Of a DNA stretch of 37,074 nt, positions 11,202-20,497 are shown piece by piece (position 1 is the first letter of the stretch; every line of letters begins with the position of its first letter). A model generated the notes under the pieces. It searched no databases and was not told where the DNA came from. It worked only from the letters and a program-made list of their open reading frames with translations. Source of the DNA: Pseudomonas sp. GD03858 (GTDB taxonomy: Bacteria; Pseudomonadota; Gammaproteobacteria; Pseudomonadales; Pseudomonadaceae); contig NZ_JAOCDM010000044.1 of NCBI RefSeq assembly GCF_029840925.1, positions 1 through 37,074 of the forward strand. Direction: 5' to 3'. Made by a program: the position numbers and the translations under genes.

Positions 11202-13051
11202 ACCTTATCTTCCTGACGTTCGTATTCCCCCTGATCGGCTTCCTGCTGCTGTCGTTCTCGCGCGGCCGCTGGTCCGAGAACCTGTCCGCGCTGATCGGCG
11301 TCGGTTCGGTGGGCCTCTCGGCCGCCGTGGCCGCCTACGTGATCTGGCAGTTCAACGTCGCCCCGCCTGAAGGCGGCGCGTACAGCCAGCTGCTGTGGCA
11401 GTGGATGTCGGTGGACGGCTTCGCGCCGAACTTCACCCTGTACGTGGATGGCCTGTCGGTCACCATGCTGGGCGTGGTCACCGGCGTCGGCTTTTTGATC
11501 CACCTGTTCGCTTCCTGGTACATGCGTGGCGAAGCCGGCTACTCGCGCTTCTTCTCGTACACCAACCTGTTCATCGTCAGCATGCTGTTCCTGGTGCTGG
11601 GCGACAACCTGCTGTTCATCTACTTCGGCTGGGAAGGCGTGGGCCTGTGCTCGTACCTGTTGATCGGTTTCTACTACAGCAACCGCAACAACGGTAACGC
11701 GGCACTCAAGGCGTTCATCGTCACCCGCATCGGCGACGTGTTCATGGCCATCGGCCTGTTCATCCTGTTCGTCCAGCTGGGTACCCTGAACGTGCAGGAA
11801 CTGCTGGTGCTGGCACCGCAGAAGTTCCAGGCCGGCGACACCTGGATGGTCCTGGCGACCCTGATGCTGCTGGGTGGCGCGGTCGGTAAATCGGCCCAGC
11901 TGCCGCTGCAGACCTGGCTGGCCGACGCGATGGCCGGTCCGACCCCGGTTTCGGCGCTGATCCACGCGGCAACCATGGTGACCGCGGGCGTGTACCTGAT
12001 CGCCCGTACCAACGGCCTGTTCCTGCTGGCGCCGGACGTCCTGCACCTGGTCGGCGTCGTGGGTGGCGTGACCCTGGTCCTGGCCGGCTTCGCCGCCCTG
12101 GTGCAGACCGACATCAAGCGTATCCTCGCCTACTCGACCATGAGCCAGATCGGCTACATGTTCCTGGCCCTGGGCGTCGGCGCCTGGGACGCGGCGATCT
12201 TCCACCTGATGACCCACGCCTTCTTCAAGGCCCTGCTGTTCCTTGCCTCCGGCGCGGTGATCGTCGCCTGCCACCACGAGCAGAACATCTTCAAGATGGG
12301 CGGCCTGTGGAAGAAACTGCCGCTGGCCTACGCCAGCTTCGTGGTCGGTGGCGCCGCCCTGGCCGCCCTGCCGATCCTGACCGTGGGCTTCTACTCCAAG
12401 GACGAGATCCTCTGGGAAGCCTTCGCCAGCGGCAACACCGGCCTGCTGTACGCAGGTCTGGTGGGCGCGTTCATGACCTCGCTGTACACCTTCCGCCTGA
12501 TCTTCATCGCCTTCCACGGCGAAGCCAAGACCGAAGCCCACGCCGGCCACGGCATCAGCCACTGGCTGCCGCTGGGCGTGCTGATCGTGCTGTCGACCTT
12601 CATCGGCGCCTGGATCCATCCGCCGCTGGCAGGCGTGCTGCCTGAAAGCGCCGGCCACGCCGGTGGCGAAGCCAAGCACTCGCTGGAGATCGCCTCGGGC
12701 GCCATCGCCATCGCCGGTATCCTGCTCTCGGCCCTGCTGTTCCTGGGCAAACGCCGCTTCGTCACAGCAGTTGCCAACAGCGGTATCGGTCGCGTCCTGT
12801 CGGCCTGGTGGTTCGCCGCCTGGGGCTTCGACTGGATCTACGACAAGCTCTTCGTCAAACCTTACCTGCTGATCAGCCACATCCTGCGCAAGGACCCGGT
12901 TGACCGCAGCATCGGCCTCATCCCTCGGATGGCCCGTGGCGGCCACGTCGCCATGAGCAAGACCGAGACCGGCCAGCTGCGCTGGTACACCGCCTCGATC
13001 GCCGTGGGCGCCGTGCTGGTGCTCGGCGCCGTGGTAGTGGCCGCGGTATGA
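11198..13051 (+). CDS. nuoL: NADH-quinone oxidoreductase subunit L (antiporter-like)
   Basis: The 617-residue distal membrane subunit has about 16 helices, including the long lateral helix near the C-terminus. Landmark stretches are [19 protein letters not shown] (about 145-163), [20 protein letters not shown] with the broken-helix proton channel, and the [20 protein letters not shown] motif shared with Mrp-type antiporters. Length matches E. coli NuoL (613). The short 40-base gap to nuoM carries an AAAGGAAA ribosome site. Confidence 0.97.
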
Positions 13052-13091
13052 CTATGAATCTTGCGACTTTGCCAAAGGAAACCAACCCGTC

Positions 13092-14624
13092 ATGATTTTG
13101 CCTTGGCTGATCCTGATCCCCTTCATCGGCGGCTTCCTGTGCTGGCTGGGTGAGCGCTTTGGCGCCACCCTGCCGCGCTGGATCGCGCTGCTGACCATGT
13201 CCCTGCTGCTTGGCATCGGCCTGTGGCTGTGGGCGAACGGCAACTACACCCTGGCTCCCGCGCCGGGTGCCGAACCCGCCTGGGCCCTCGAATACAAGGT
13301 CGAGTGGATCAAGCGCTTCGGCATCAGCATCCACCTGGCCCTCGACGGCCTGTCGCTGCTGATGATCCTGCTCACCGGCCTGCTCGGCGTGCTGTCGGTG
13401 CTGTGCTCGTGGAAAGAGATCCAGCGCCATGTCGGCTTCTTCCACCTCAACCTGATGTGGATCCTCGGCGGCGTGGTCGGCGTGTTCCTGGCCCTGGACC
13501 TGTTCCTGTTCTTCTTCTTCTGGGAAATGATGCTGGTGCCGATGTACTTCCTCATCGCGCTCTGGGGTCACAGCTCCTCCGACGGCAAGAAGACTCGGAT
13601 CTACGCGGCGACCAAGTTCTTCATCTTCACCCAGGCCAGCGGCCTGATCATGCTGGTGGCGATCCTCGGCCTGGTGCTGGTCAACTACAACAACACCGGG
13701 GTGATCACCTTCAACTACAGCGACCTGCTCAAGGCCGAGTTGCCGGCCGGCGTCGAGTACATCCTGATGCTGGGCTTCTTCATCGCCTTCGCGGTGAAGC
13801 TGCCGGTGGTGCCGTTCCACTCCTGGCTGCCTGACGCTCACGCCCAGGCGCCGACCGCAGGTTCCGTGGACCTGGCGGGCATCCTGCTGAAGACCGCGGC
13901 CTACGGCCTGCTGCGCTTCGCCCTGCCGCTGTTCCCGAACGCCTCGGCCGAGTTCGCGCCGATCGCCATGACCCTGGGCCTGATCGGCATCTTCTACGGT
14001 GCCTTCCTGGCCTTCGCCCAGACCGACATCAAGCGCCTGGTGGCGTTCTCCAGCGTCTCGCACATGGGCTTCGTGCTGATCGGCATCTACTCCGGCAGCC
14101 AGCAGGCCCTGCAGGGCGCGGTGATCCAGATGCTGGCCCACGGCCTGTCGGCCGCCGCGCTGTTCATCCTGGCCGGCCAGCTGTACGAGCGCCTGCACAC
14201 CCGTGACATGCGCGAGATGGGTGGCCTGTGGCACCGCATCGCGTACCTGCCGGCCATCAGCCTGTTCTTCGCCGCCGCATCGCTGGGCCTGCCGGGCACC
14301 GGCAACTTCGTCGGCGAGTTCCTGATCCTGATCGGCAGCTTCGCCCATGTTCCGTGGATCACCGTGATCGCCACCACCGGCCTGGTCTTCGGTTCGGTGT
14401 ACTCGCTGATCATGATCCACCGCGCCTACTTCGGTCCGGCCAAGTCCGACACCGTGCTGGCCGGCATGGACGGTCGCGAGCTGATCATGGTGCTGGGCCT
14501 GGCGGGCCTACTGATCCTGCTGGGCGTGTATCCGCAGCCGTTCCTCGACACCTCTGCCGCCACCATGAGCGGTGTGCAGCAGTGGCTCGGATCCGCTTTC
14601 ACTCAACTCGCTTCGGCCCGGTAA
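13092..14624 (+). CDS. nuoM: NADH-quinone oxidoreductase subunit M (antiporter-like)
   Basis: The 510-residue subunit has about 14 helices. Typical motifs are [20 protein letters not shown] (the TM5 glutamate of the proton path), [20 protein letters not shown] and [19 protein letters not shown]. It matches E. coli NuoM (509) in length. The ATG at 13092 follows an AAAGGAAA ribosome site. nuoN starts 7 bases after the stop. Confidence 0.97.
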   Translation: MILPWLILIPFIGGFLCWLGERFGATLPRWIALLTMSLLLGIGLWLWANGNYTLAPAPGAEPAWALEYKVEWIKRFGISIHLALDGLSLLMILLTGLLGVLSVLCSWKEIQRHVGFFHLNLMWILGGVVGVFLALDLFLFFFFWEMMLVPMYFLIALWGHSSSDGKKTRIYAATKFFIFTQASGLIMLVAILGLVLVNYNNTGVITFNYSDLLKAELPAGVEYILMLGFFIAFAVKLPVVPFHSWLPDAHAQAPTAGSVDLAGILLKTAAYGLLRFALPLFPNASAEFAPIAMTLGLIGIFYGAFLAFAQTDIKRLVAFSSVSHMGFVLIGIYSGSQQALQGAVIQMLAHGLSAAALFILAGQLYERLHTRDMREMGGLWHRIAYLPAISLFFAAASLGLPGTGNFVGEFLILIGSFAHVPWITVIATTGLVFGSVYSLIMIHRAYFGPAKSDTVLAGMDGRELIMVLGLAGLLILLGVYPQPFLDTSAATMSGVQQWLGSAFTQLASAR

Positions 14625-14631
14625 GAGCGCT

Positions 14632-16101
14632 ATGGAATTCACCACTCAACACTTCATCGCATTGGCGCCGATGCTGATCACCACCATCACCACGGTGGTG
14701 GTGATGCTGGCGATCGCCTGGAAGCGCAACCACTCGCAGACCTTCCTGCTGTCCACCGTGGGCCTGAACCTGGCTCTGCTGTCGATCCTGCCGGCGCTCA
14801 AGGTCGCGCCGCTGGCGGTCACCTCGCTGGTGACCATCGACAAGTTCGCCTGCCTGTACATGGCGATCATCCTGGTGGCGACGCTGGCCTGCGTCACCCT
14901 CGCCCACGCCTATCTGGGCGAAGGCTCCAAGGGCTTCCCGGGCAACCGTGAAGAGCTGTACCTGCTGCTGCTGATGTCGGCACTGGGTGGCCTGGTGCTG
15001 GTCAGCGCCAACCACCTGGCCGGCCTGTTCATCGGCCTGGAGCTGCTGTCGGTGCCGGTGTACGGCCTGGTGGCGTACGCCTTCTTCAACAAGCGCTCGC
15101 TGGAAGCCGGCATCAAGTACATGGTGCTGTCGGCCGCCGGTTCCGCCTTCCTGCTGTTCGGCATGGCGCTGCTGTACGCTGACGCAGGCAGCTTGACCTT
15201 CGACCAGCTGGGCAAGGCCCTGGCGGCCACCAGCATGCCGAGCCTGCTGGCGCAGCTGGGCCTGGGCATGATGCTGGTGGGCCTGGCCTTCAAGCTGTCG
15301 CTGGTGCCGTTCCACCTGTGGACCCCGGACGTCTACGAAGGCGCCCCGGCGCCGGTCGCCGCGTTCCTGGCCACCGCCAGCAAGGTCGCGGTGTTCGCCG
15401 TGGTCGTGCGCCTGTTCATGCTCTCCCCCGCCGCCAGCAGCGGCGTGCTGAGCACCGTGCTGGCGGTGATCGCGGTCGCCTCGATCCTCATCGGCAACCT
15501 GTTGGCGCTGACCCAGAGCAACCTCAAGCGTCTGCTGGGTTACTCGTCCATCGCCCACTTCGGCTACCTGGTCATCGCCCTGGTCGCCAGCAAGGGCCTG
15601 GCCCTGGAGGCCATGGGCGTGTACCTGGTCACCTACGTGATCACCAGCCTCGGCGCCTTCGGCGTGATCACCCTGATGTCCTCGCCGTATGCCGGCCGCG
15701 ACGCCGACGCCCTGTACGAGTACCGCGGCCTGTTCTGGCGCCGCCCGTACCTGACCGCGGTACTGACCGTGATGATGCTGTCGCTGGCCGGTATCCCGCT
15801 GACCGCAGGCTTCATCGGCAAGTTCTACATCATCGCCACCGGCGTCGAGTCGCACCTGTGGTGGCTGGTCGGCGCCCTGGTGATCGGCAGCGCCATCGGC
15901 GTGTACTACTACCTGCGCGTCATGGTCACCCTGTACCTGGTCGAGCCGAACCTGCGTCGCCACGACGCCCCGCTGAAGTGGGAACAGCGCACCGGCGGCG
16001 TGATGCTGCTGGCCATCGCCATCCTCGCCTTCGTGCTCGGCGTGTACCCGCAGCCGCTGCTGGAGATGGTGCAACAGGCGGGCCTGCAACTGATCGGTTG
16101 A
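14632..16101 (+). CDS. nuoN: NADH-quinone oxidoreductase subunit N (antiporter-like)
   Basis: The 489-residue subunit has about 14 helices and completes the proton-pumping trio with NuoL and NuoM. Motifs include [40 protein letters not shown] and [20 protein letters not shown]. The ATG at 14632 (MEFTTQHF) is chosen over an in-frame start 20 codons upstream, because it avoids a long overlap with nuoM, has GTAAGAG upstream and gives the family length (E. coli 485). It is the last gene of the operon, followed by a strong terminator. Confidence 0.96.
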   Translation: MEFTTQHFIALAPMLITTITTVVVMLAIAWKRNHSQTFLLSTVGLNLALLSILPALKVAPLAVTSLVTIDKFACLYMAIILVATLACVTLAHAYLGEGSKGFPGNREELYLLLLMSALGGLVLVSANHLAGLFIGLELLSVPVYGLVAYAFFNKRSLEAGIKYMVLSAAGSAFLLFGMALLYADAGSLTFDQLGKALAATSMPSLLAQLGLGMMLVGLAFKLSLVPFHLWTPDVYEGAPAPVAAFLATASKVAVFAVVVRLFMLSPAASSGVLSTVLAVIAVASILIGNLLALTQSNLKRLLGYSSIAHFGYLVIALVASKGLALEAMGVYLVTYVITSLGAFGVITLMSSPYAGRDADALYEYRGLFWRRPYLTAVLTVMMLSLAGIPLTAGFIGKFYIIATGVESHLWWLVGALVIGSAIGVYYYLRVMVTLYLVEPNLRRHDAPLKWEQRTGGVMLLAIAILAFVLGVYPQPLLEMVQQAGLQLIG

Positions 16102-16119
16102 TCGAACCGGTAAAACAAG

Positions 16120-16149
16120 ACACCCCGCTTCGAGCGGGGTGTTTTTTTT
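16120..16149 (+). terminator. Intrinsic terminator of the nuo operon
   Basis: ACACCCCGCT (16120-16129), loop TCG, AGCGGGGTGT (16133-16142) make a perfect 10-base stem followed by a run of eight T (16142-16149). The T-run touches the stop codon of the convergent Ogr-like gene, so the stem may end transcripts from both sides. Confidence 0.95.
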
Positions 16150-16445
16150 CAGCTATCAATGCCCGAACATCGGCGTCCGTCATCGAGCGTAGCAGTCGCG
16201 GCATCTTCGCGCTGCAACGCACGCCTGCGCAGTTCGCTGCCGGCAGGCGGCAGATGGACATCAGGTCGAGGCATCCCGCTGGGTGAAAGCTCATGGGTCA
16301 TTTCGAACTCGGCCCTGACCGACCAGCCACAGGCTTCGTTGGTACATTGCAGGTACGCCACCCTCAGGAAGATATGGCGACCTTCGCTGGTGCGGGTTCG
16401 CATGCGGCTGCTGCAATGCGGGCAAACCAGTTTGTAAGTACTCAC
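16149..16445 (-). CDS. Ogr/Delta-like zinc-finger protein (phage late-gene activator family)
   Basis: The 98-residue product has the treble of features seen in Ogr/Delta activators of P2-like phages: an N-terminal four-cysteine zinc site, C8 and C11 in LVCPHCSSRM and C34 and C39 in YLQCTNEACGW, followed by the ELSPSGMPRPDVHLP motif (about 52-66). The tail after residue 66 is arginine- and acid-rich and is not conserved in the phage proteins I know. In P2, Ogr recruits RNA polymerase to late promoters. Here no other phage gene is visible. The start is a GTG at 16445 with a weak AGGGTG upstream. It is convergent with nuoN, and its stop sits in the nuo terminator. It may be a prophage remnant or a domesticated regulator. 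Confidence 0.8.
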   Translation of the reverse strand: MSTYKLVCPHCSSRMRTRTSEGRHIFLRVAYLQCTNEACGWSVRAEFEMTHELSPSGMPRPDVHLPPAGSELRRRALQREDAATATLDDGRRCSGIDS

Positions 16446-16596
16446 GGCGACACCCTGCTGGTCAGGCAGCGCGGTAGTGACGCCAGGAAAGATCGCCTTC
16501 CAGGGGGCGCCTTGAACGTCGCACTCACCGATCTCGCCGAAAAGAGATTGTTCATGTCAGATTTCTCCCTTAATGCAGTAGCCGTATAGTTCGTAT

Positions 16597-16611
16597 GGCT
16601 TAATTTAAGCC
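16597..16611. promoter_or_regulatory. Perfect AT-rich palindrome GGCTTAA-T-TTAAGCC, candidate operator
   Basis: A perfect 7-1-7 inverted repeat sits in the 234-base gap between the Ogr-like gene and the LuxR-type gene. The surrounding 16555-16630 is AT-rich relative to the genes. On the - strand a TTGACG (16628-16623) lies just upstream, so the palindrome may overlap a promoter for the Ogr-like gene. The cognate protein is unknown. Confidence 0.4.
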
Positions 16612-16679
16612 GAAGCGATCACCGTCAACCAATCCGGGAGATTTTTCCCTTGCCGACCAGGCGCTCGGCAAGCATGCCC

Positions 16680-16970
16680 TCAATCTGCCGCCAGCATGCC
16701 GTAGCGGATGGCCTTGCTGACGGCGGCCACGCGGGTGACGACATCGAACTTGCGTAGGATATTGCCCACGTGAAAGTTCACCGTGGACTCCTTGCATTGC
16801 AGAATCCTGCCGATTTCCCAGGAGCTCTTGCCATATGCGCACCACAGCAACACCTGCTGCTCACGGGGGGTCAGGTATACCGCTGAAGTATTGCTTGTCG
16901 GTCGCTCAATCTCGCAGATCATCAGGCGTCTTCCTTCGTGGTCGGTAGTAGCGGGAATTCCCACAACCAT
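16680..16970 (-). CDS. LuxR-type HTH protein lacking a sensor domain
   Basis: The roughly 96-residue protein is little more than a LuxR C-terminal DNA-binding domain. LTPREQQVLLWCAYGKSSWE, then IGRILQCKESTVNFHVGNIL and RKFDVVTRVAAVSKAI fill residues about 34-92. The WCAYGKSSWEIG wording resembles the DNA-binding domain of quorum-sensing LuxR proteins rather than NarL-type response regulators. No acyl-homoserine-lactone domain or receiver domain precedes it, and none is visible in the upstream DNA. The ATG at 16970 has TAAGG ten bases before it; GTG codons at 16976 and 16979 are alternatives. It is divergent from the TonB receptor gene (175 bases between starts), which suggests, without proof, that it controls it. 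Confidence 0.8.
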   Translation of the reverse strand: MVVGIPATTDHEGRRLMICEIERPTSNTSAVYLTPREQQVLLWCAYGKSSWEIGRILQCKESTVNFHVGNILRKFDVVTRVAAVSKAIRYGMLAAD

Positions 16971-17145
16971 CTTCACCACACCTTACGAATCCATCCGGCG
17001 ACCCTCTACTCGCCCGCTCTGTAAAGAGCTCTCCGACAAAGACGTTCTCACTGAATGACAGCGAAATGCAGCTTGCTCCGTGCTCTGGACTGAAATTCGC
17101 TCGTCTCAACGCAGTTCCCGTCAGCATTTCGCCTGGAGTTGTACG

Positions 17146-19209
17146 ATGCGTCCTGTTCTGCCTCTTTCGTCTTGCCTTGGCCTGGTTGCCCTGTTAGGCG
17201 CCAACCAACTGGGCTTGGCCGCGCCGGTTGAACTGGATCAGGTGCTGATCAGTGACCAGGAACAGGACGAGTTGGAGGCGGCGCGAGCACGCCTGCACAG
17301 CGTGCCTGGTGCCAGCAATCTGGTGGACATGGCCACGGTGGGCAACGGTCGGGTGGCCAGCAACCAGGACGTGCTGGCCTACCAGCCTGGTGTGTTCGCC
17401 CAGTCGGCGGGCAATGACGGCATCAAGCTGTCGATCCGCGGATCGGGCATCAACCGCGCACCGGGCGCCCACGGCTCGGGCGTGTACACGATGTTCGACG
17501 GCCTGCCGCTGACCGGTCCGGGCGGCACCCCCTACGAACTGTTCGAACCTTTATGGTTGAGCCGCGCCGAGGTGCTGCGCGGCGCCAACGGTTTCGACCA
17601 GGGCTCGCTGGCCCTGGGCGGCGCGATCAACTACGTGACCCACACCGGCTACGATGCCGCGCCCTTGCAGGTGCGCTATGAAGTCGGCAGCCGTGGCTAC
17701 CAGCGCCGGCACATCAGCTCCGGGCAGGTGCTGGGCAACCTCGACTACTACGTGGCCTTGACCGATGCCGAGTACGACGGCTACCAGCAGCACAGCAGCG
17801 GCAGCGCCAAGGGCATCGCCGCCAATGTCGGCTACCGCTTCAACCCGAACCTGGAGACGCGCTTCTACCTGCGCTACCGGGAAACCGAGAACGACCTGGC
17901 CGGACGCCTGACCAAGGACCAGATCAAGCACCATCCGCGCGCGGCCAACCCGGCCTACCTGGCCCGCGACGACAGCCGTCCGCAACCGGGCAGCACCTGG
18001 GTGGGCAACAAGACCACCTTCTTCCTCGACGACGATTCGCGCCTGGAGGCCGGGCTGGTCTATCACGACTACCCGATGGACCTGCGCGAAGGCCCGATGC
18101 GCCTGAAGGTTGCCTACACCGATGTCAGCGGCACGCTGAACTACGTGCGCCGCGACACCCTGTTCGGCCACGAGAGCAAGACCACCCTCGGCTGGCGCAC
18201 CACCAAGCACCTGCCCAACAGCGGCGCCTCGCAGTTCGCCCGCAGCGGCGGCGACAACTTCGGTGCCCGCACCCGCGACTTCAGCTATCAGGGCTCGGAC
18301 ACCGTGCTGCATGCGGGCAACGATCTGGAGCTGATTCCGAACCTGTGGCTGACCACGGGCCTGGCGATGATCTACACCCGCCGCGAAAGCGACGTCACCT
18401 ACCCAGCCAGTGGCGGCAAGGTCAGCCAGCATGACTGGGACTACGCCCCACGCCTGGGCCTGCGCTACGACATCCGCCCGGACCTGCAGGTCTACGGCAA
18501 CCTCAGCCGCTCGGTGGAGCCGCCGCACCCGTGGTCGCTGGTCTGGAGTGCGCCAGTCGCCAACCAGCCCATGAAGATGCAGAACCAGACCGCCACCACC
18601 CTGGAACTGGGCGCCCGCGGCGATTCGGCACTGGGGCGTTGGGACCTGGCCTGGTACTACGCCCAGGTGCGCCACGAGCTGTTGAACGTGGAAGTCGTGC
18701 AGGGTCTGCCGTTCAAGGAGTTCAACGCCAGCCCCACCGTGCACCAGGGTATCGAGGCAGGCCTGGACAGCCTGCTCTGGGAGCAACCGGGCACCGGCAA
18801 GCTCAGCCTGCGCCAGGCCTACACCTTCAGCGACTTCCACTACCGCGACGACGACAAGTTCGGCGACAACCGCCTGCCCGGCATCCCCATGCACTACTAC
18901 CAGGCCGAACTGCGCTATGACTGGCCGAGCGGCTTCCACGCCGGGGTGAACACGCAGATGGCCTCGAAGGTGCAGGTGGACTACGCCAACAGTTATCACG
19001 CCGATGCCTACGCCTTGCTCGGCGCGCGCCTGGGCTGGGATTCGCCGAAACGGGACTGGCAGACTTGGCTCGACCTGCGCAACCTGACCAACAAGCGTTA
19101 CGCGGCGACGGTGACACCGGGGTACAACGACGCCGGGCAGGACATCGCCCGCTCGACGCCGGGGGAAGGGTTCGGGGTGTATACCGGGGTTTCCTACAGT
19201 TTCCGATAA
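17146..19209 (+). CDS. TonB-dependent outer-membrane receptor
   Basis: The 687-residue protein begins with a signal peptide (MRPVLPLSSCLGLVALLGAN, cleavage near 26) and has a plug domain at about 40-165. Recognisable plug stretches are SIRGSGINRAPGAHGSGVY, FDGLPLTGPGGTPYELFEP and RAEVLRGANGFDQGSLALGG. A beta-barrel fills the rest and ends VYTGVSYSFR. A TonB-box-like DQVLI follows the signal peptide. There is no N-terminal signalling domain, so it is not a FecA/FpvA-type transducer, and no sigma/anti-sigma pair is nearby. The ATG at 17146 is chosen for its signal peptide and GGAG at 17134-17137. No Fur box was seen upstream, so iron as substrate is not supported; the ligand is unknown. Confidence 0.88.
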   Translation: MRPVLPLSSCLGLVALLGANQLGLAAPVELDQVLISDQEQDELEAARARLHSVPGASNLVDMATVGNGRVASNQDVLAYQPGVFAQSAGNDGIKLSIRGSGINRAPGAHGSGVYTMFDGLPLTGPGGTPYELFEPLWLSRAEVLRGANGFDQGSLALGGAINYVTHTGYDAAPLQVRYEVGSRGYQRRHISSGQVLGNLDYYVALTDAEYDGYQQHSSGSAKGIAANVGYRFNPNLETRFYLRYRETENDLAGRLTKDQIKHHPRAANPAYLARDDSRPQPGSTWVGNKTTFFLDDDSRLEAGLVYHDYPMDLREGPMRLKVAYTDVSGTLNYVRRDTLFGHESKTTLGWRTTKHLPNSGASQFARSGGDNFGARTRDFSYQGSDTVLHAGNDLELIPNLWLTTGLAMIYTRRESDVTYPASGGKVSQHDWDYAPRLGLRYDIRPDLQVYGNLSRSVEPPHPWSLVWSAPVANQPMKMQNQTATTLELGARGDSALGRWDLAWYYAQVRHELLNVEVVQGLPFKEFNASPTVHQGIEAGLDSLLWEQPGTGKLSLRQAYTFSDFHYRDDDKFGDNRLPGIPMHYYQAELRYDWPSGFHAGVNTQMASKVQVDYANSYHADAYALLGARLGWDSPKRDWQTWLDLRNLTNKRYAATVTPGYNDAGQDIARSTPGEGFGVYTGVSYSFR

Positions 19210-19234
19210 ACAGCTTGGGGCTGCGATGCAGCTC

Positions 19235-19301
19235 ATTCGCGGGTAAACCCGCTCCCACAGGTCTCGTGCAGTTCCCTGTGGGAGCGGGTTTACCCGCGAA
19301 T
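19235..19301. repeat. REP pair, inverted, between TonB receptor and permease genes
   Basis: Bases 19235-19260 (ATTCGCGGGTAAACCCGCTC and onward) and 19276-19301 are perfect 26-base reverse complements of each other, separated by 15 bases. This is a typical P. putida-type REP doublet between two convergent genes, and may also end both transcripts. Confidence 0.9.
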
Positions 19302-19308
19302 GGCCCTT

Positions 19309-20373
19309 TCAGGACGGCAACTGCACCTGCGGCTTGGTCGAGGCAAAGATCGCCCAGCTGGAGATGAACAACGCCGCGATCAACGGCCCGATCACGAAGC
19401 CATTGAGCCCGAACACCGCCAGCCCACCGAGTGTCGACACCAGCACCAGGTAATCCGGCATCCGCGTATCCTTGCCCACCAGGATCGGCCGCAGCAGGTT
19501 GTCCACCAGGCCAATCACCAGCACGCCGAACGCGGTCAGCACGATCCCCTGCCAGATCGCCCCGGTCAGCAGGAAATACAGCGCCACCGGCCCCCAGACG
19601 ATCCCTGCCCCCACCGCAGGCAACAGCGACAGAAACGCCATCAGCACCGCCCACACCAGCACGCTGGGAATGCCCAGCATCCAGAAGATCAGCCCGCCCA
19701 GCGCCCCCTGGGTGATCGCCACCAGCAGGTTGCCCTTGACCGTGGCCCGCACCACGCGCTTGAACTTCAACTGCAGCCGGCGCTTCTGCTGCTCGGGCAG
19801 CGGCACCGCCTGGCGCACCTTGCGCGCCACCTCCGCGCCCTCGCGCAGGAAGAAGAACAGCAAATAGAGCATGATGCCGAAGCTCACCAGGAACTCGAAG
19901 GTGCCCTGGCCGAAGCTGAACGCCTGCCCGGCCAGAAACTGGCTGCCCTGGGTCGCCCACTTGCTGATCTTGTCGCGCAGGCCGTCGAGGTTGCCCATGC
20001 CCATGCGGTCGAGGAAATGCTGGGCATAGGCCGGCAGCATGTCCTTGCCGCGCTCGATATAGCCGGCGATATCCAGCTGGCCGCTCTCGATGCGCTGGTA
20101 CAGCGCCGCGCCCTCCTGCACCAGCAGGGCGCCGATGACGATCACCGGCAGCACGGCGATCAGCAGGCAGGTGAGCAGCGCCGTCGCCGTGGCCAGGTTG
20201 CGCCGCCCGCCGAAGCGCAGCAACAGGTGGCGCTGCAAGGGCGCGAAGAGTATGCCGAGGATCACCGCCCAGAAGATCGCGCCGGAGTACGGCAGCAAGA
20301 TCCAGATGAAGGCGATGGTCACCAGTGCCAGCAGCACGGTCAGGGCTTTGTTCTGCAAGACAGCTTCGTTCAT
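19309..20373 (-). CDS. AI-2E family transporter (PerM/YdiK-like permease)
   Basis: The 354-residue membrane protein has about eight helices: a pair at the N-terminus (LTVLLALVTIAFIWILLPYS and onward), a long central soluble region (about 85-200) and a block of helices near the C-terminus (GALGGLIFWMLGIPSVLVWA, then SLLPAVGAGIVWGPVALYFL). The family motif DNLLRPILVGKDTRMPDYLV (about 289-308) is clear. Family members include AI-2 exporters and Na+/H+ antiporters, so the substrate is not known. The ATG at 20373 is preferred because GAGG lies seven bases upstream; a start six bases earlier would overlap that site, and still longer versions start with unlikely sequence. It is divergent from trhP. 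Confidence 0.85.
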   Translation of the reverse strand: MNEAVLQNKALTVLLALVTIAFIWILLPYSGAIFWAVILGILFAPLQRHLLLRFGGRRNLATATALLTCLLIAVLPVIVIGALLVQEGAALYQRIESGQLDIAGYIERGKDMLPAYAQHFLDRMGMGNLDGLRDKISKWATQGSQFLAGQAFSFGQGTFEFLVSFGIMLYLLFFFLREGAEVARKVRQAVPLPEQQKRRLQLKFKRVVRATVKGNLLVAITQGALGGLIFWMLGIPSVLVWAVLMAFLSLLPAVGAGIVWGPVALYFLLTGAIWQGIVLTAFGVLVIGLVDNLLRPILVGKDTRMPDYLVLVSTLGGLAVFGLNGFVIGPLIAALFISSWAIFASTKPQVQLPS

Positions 20374-20428
20374 GGGCATTCCTCGAGGGCTCGACAATTT
20401 AGTGCCCCGCGCATCGGCAAAAGTGCCG

Positions 20429-20477
20429 TTGATCCAGATCAATACCTGCACGGTGCCGCCGTCTTAGCATCCGCGCC
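20429..20477 (+). promoter_or_regulatory. Anr/FNR-type box and -10 element of the trhP promoter
   Basis: TTGATCCAGATCAA (20429-20442) is a perfect match to the FNR/Anr consensus TTGAT-N4-ATCAA. A plausible -10 hexamer TAGCAT lies at 20465-20470. The implied start is near 20477, which puts the box centre at -41.5, the class II activator position. The trhP ATG is at 20498. The distance fits + strand transcription; effect on the divergent permease gene is not evident. Confidence 0.75.
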
Positions 20478-20497
20478 TTTTGCCCCCGGTGCGCACC

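Noticed and set aside
14572..14631. Upstream start for nuoN inside nuoM
   Set aside because: It adds 20 residues absent from the family; ATG at 14632 has a better ribosome site and spacing.
16149..16979. Remnant prophage covering the Ogr-like and LuxR-type genes
   Set aside because: No integrase, attachment repeat, capsid, tail or lysis gene is visible; one phage-type gene is not enough to call a prophage.
17080..17145. Longer N-terminus for the TonB receptor
   Set aside because: It would place 22 polar residues before an otherwise clean signal peptide that starts at 17146.
16971..17145. lux-type box between the LuxR-like gene and the TonB receptor
   Set aside because: No 18-20 base dyad of the CT-N12-AG type was found; only a small GCTCT-GTAA-AGAGC stem (17016-17029).
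16971..17145. Fur box for the TonB receptor
   Set aside because: No stretch resembling GATAATGATAATCATTATC was seen, so iron control is not claimed.
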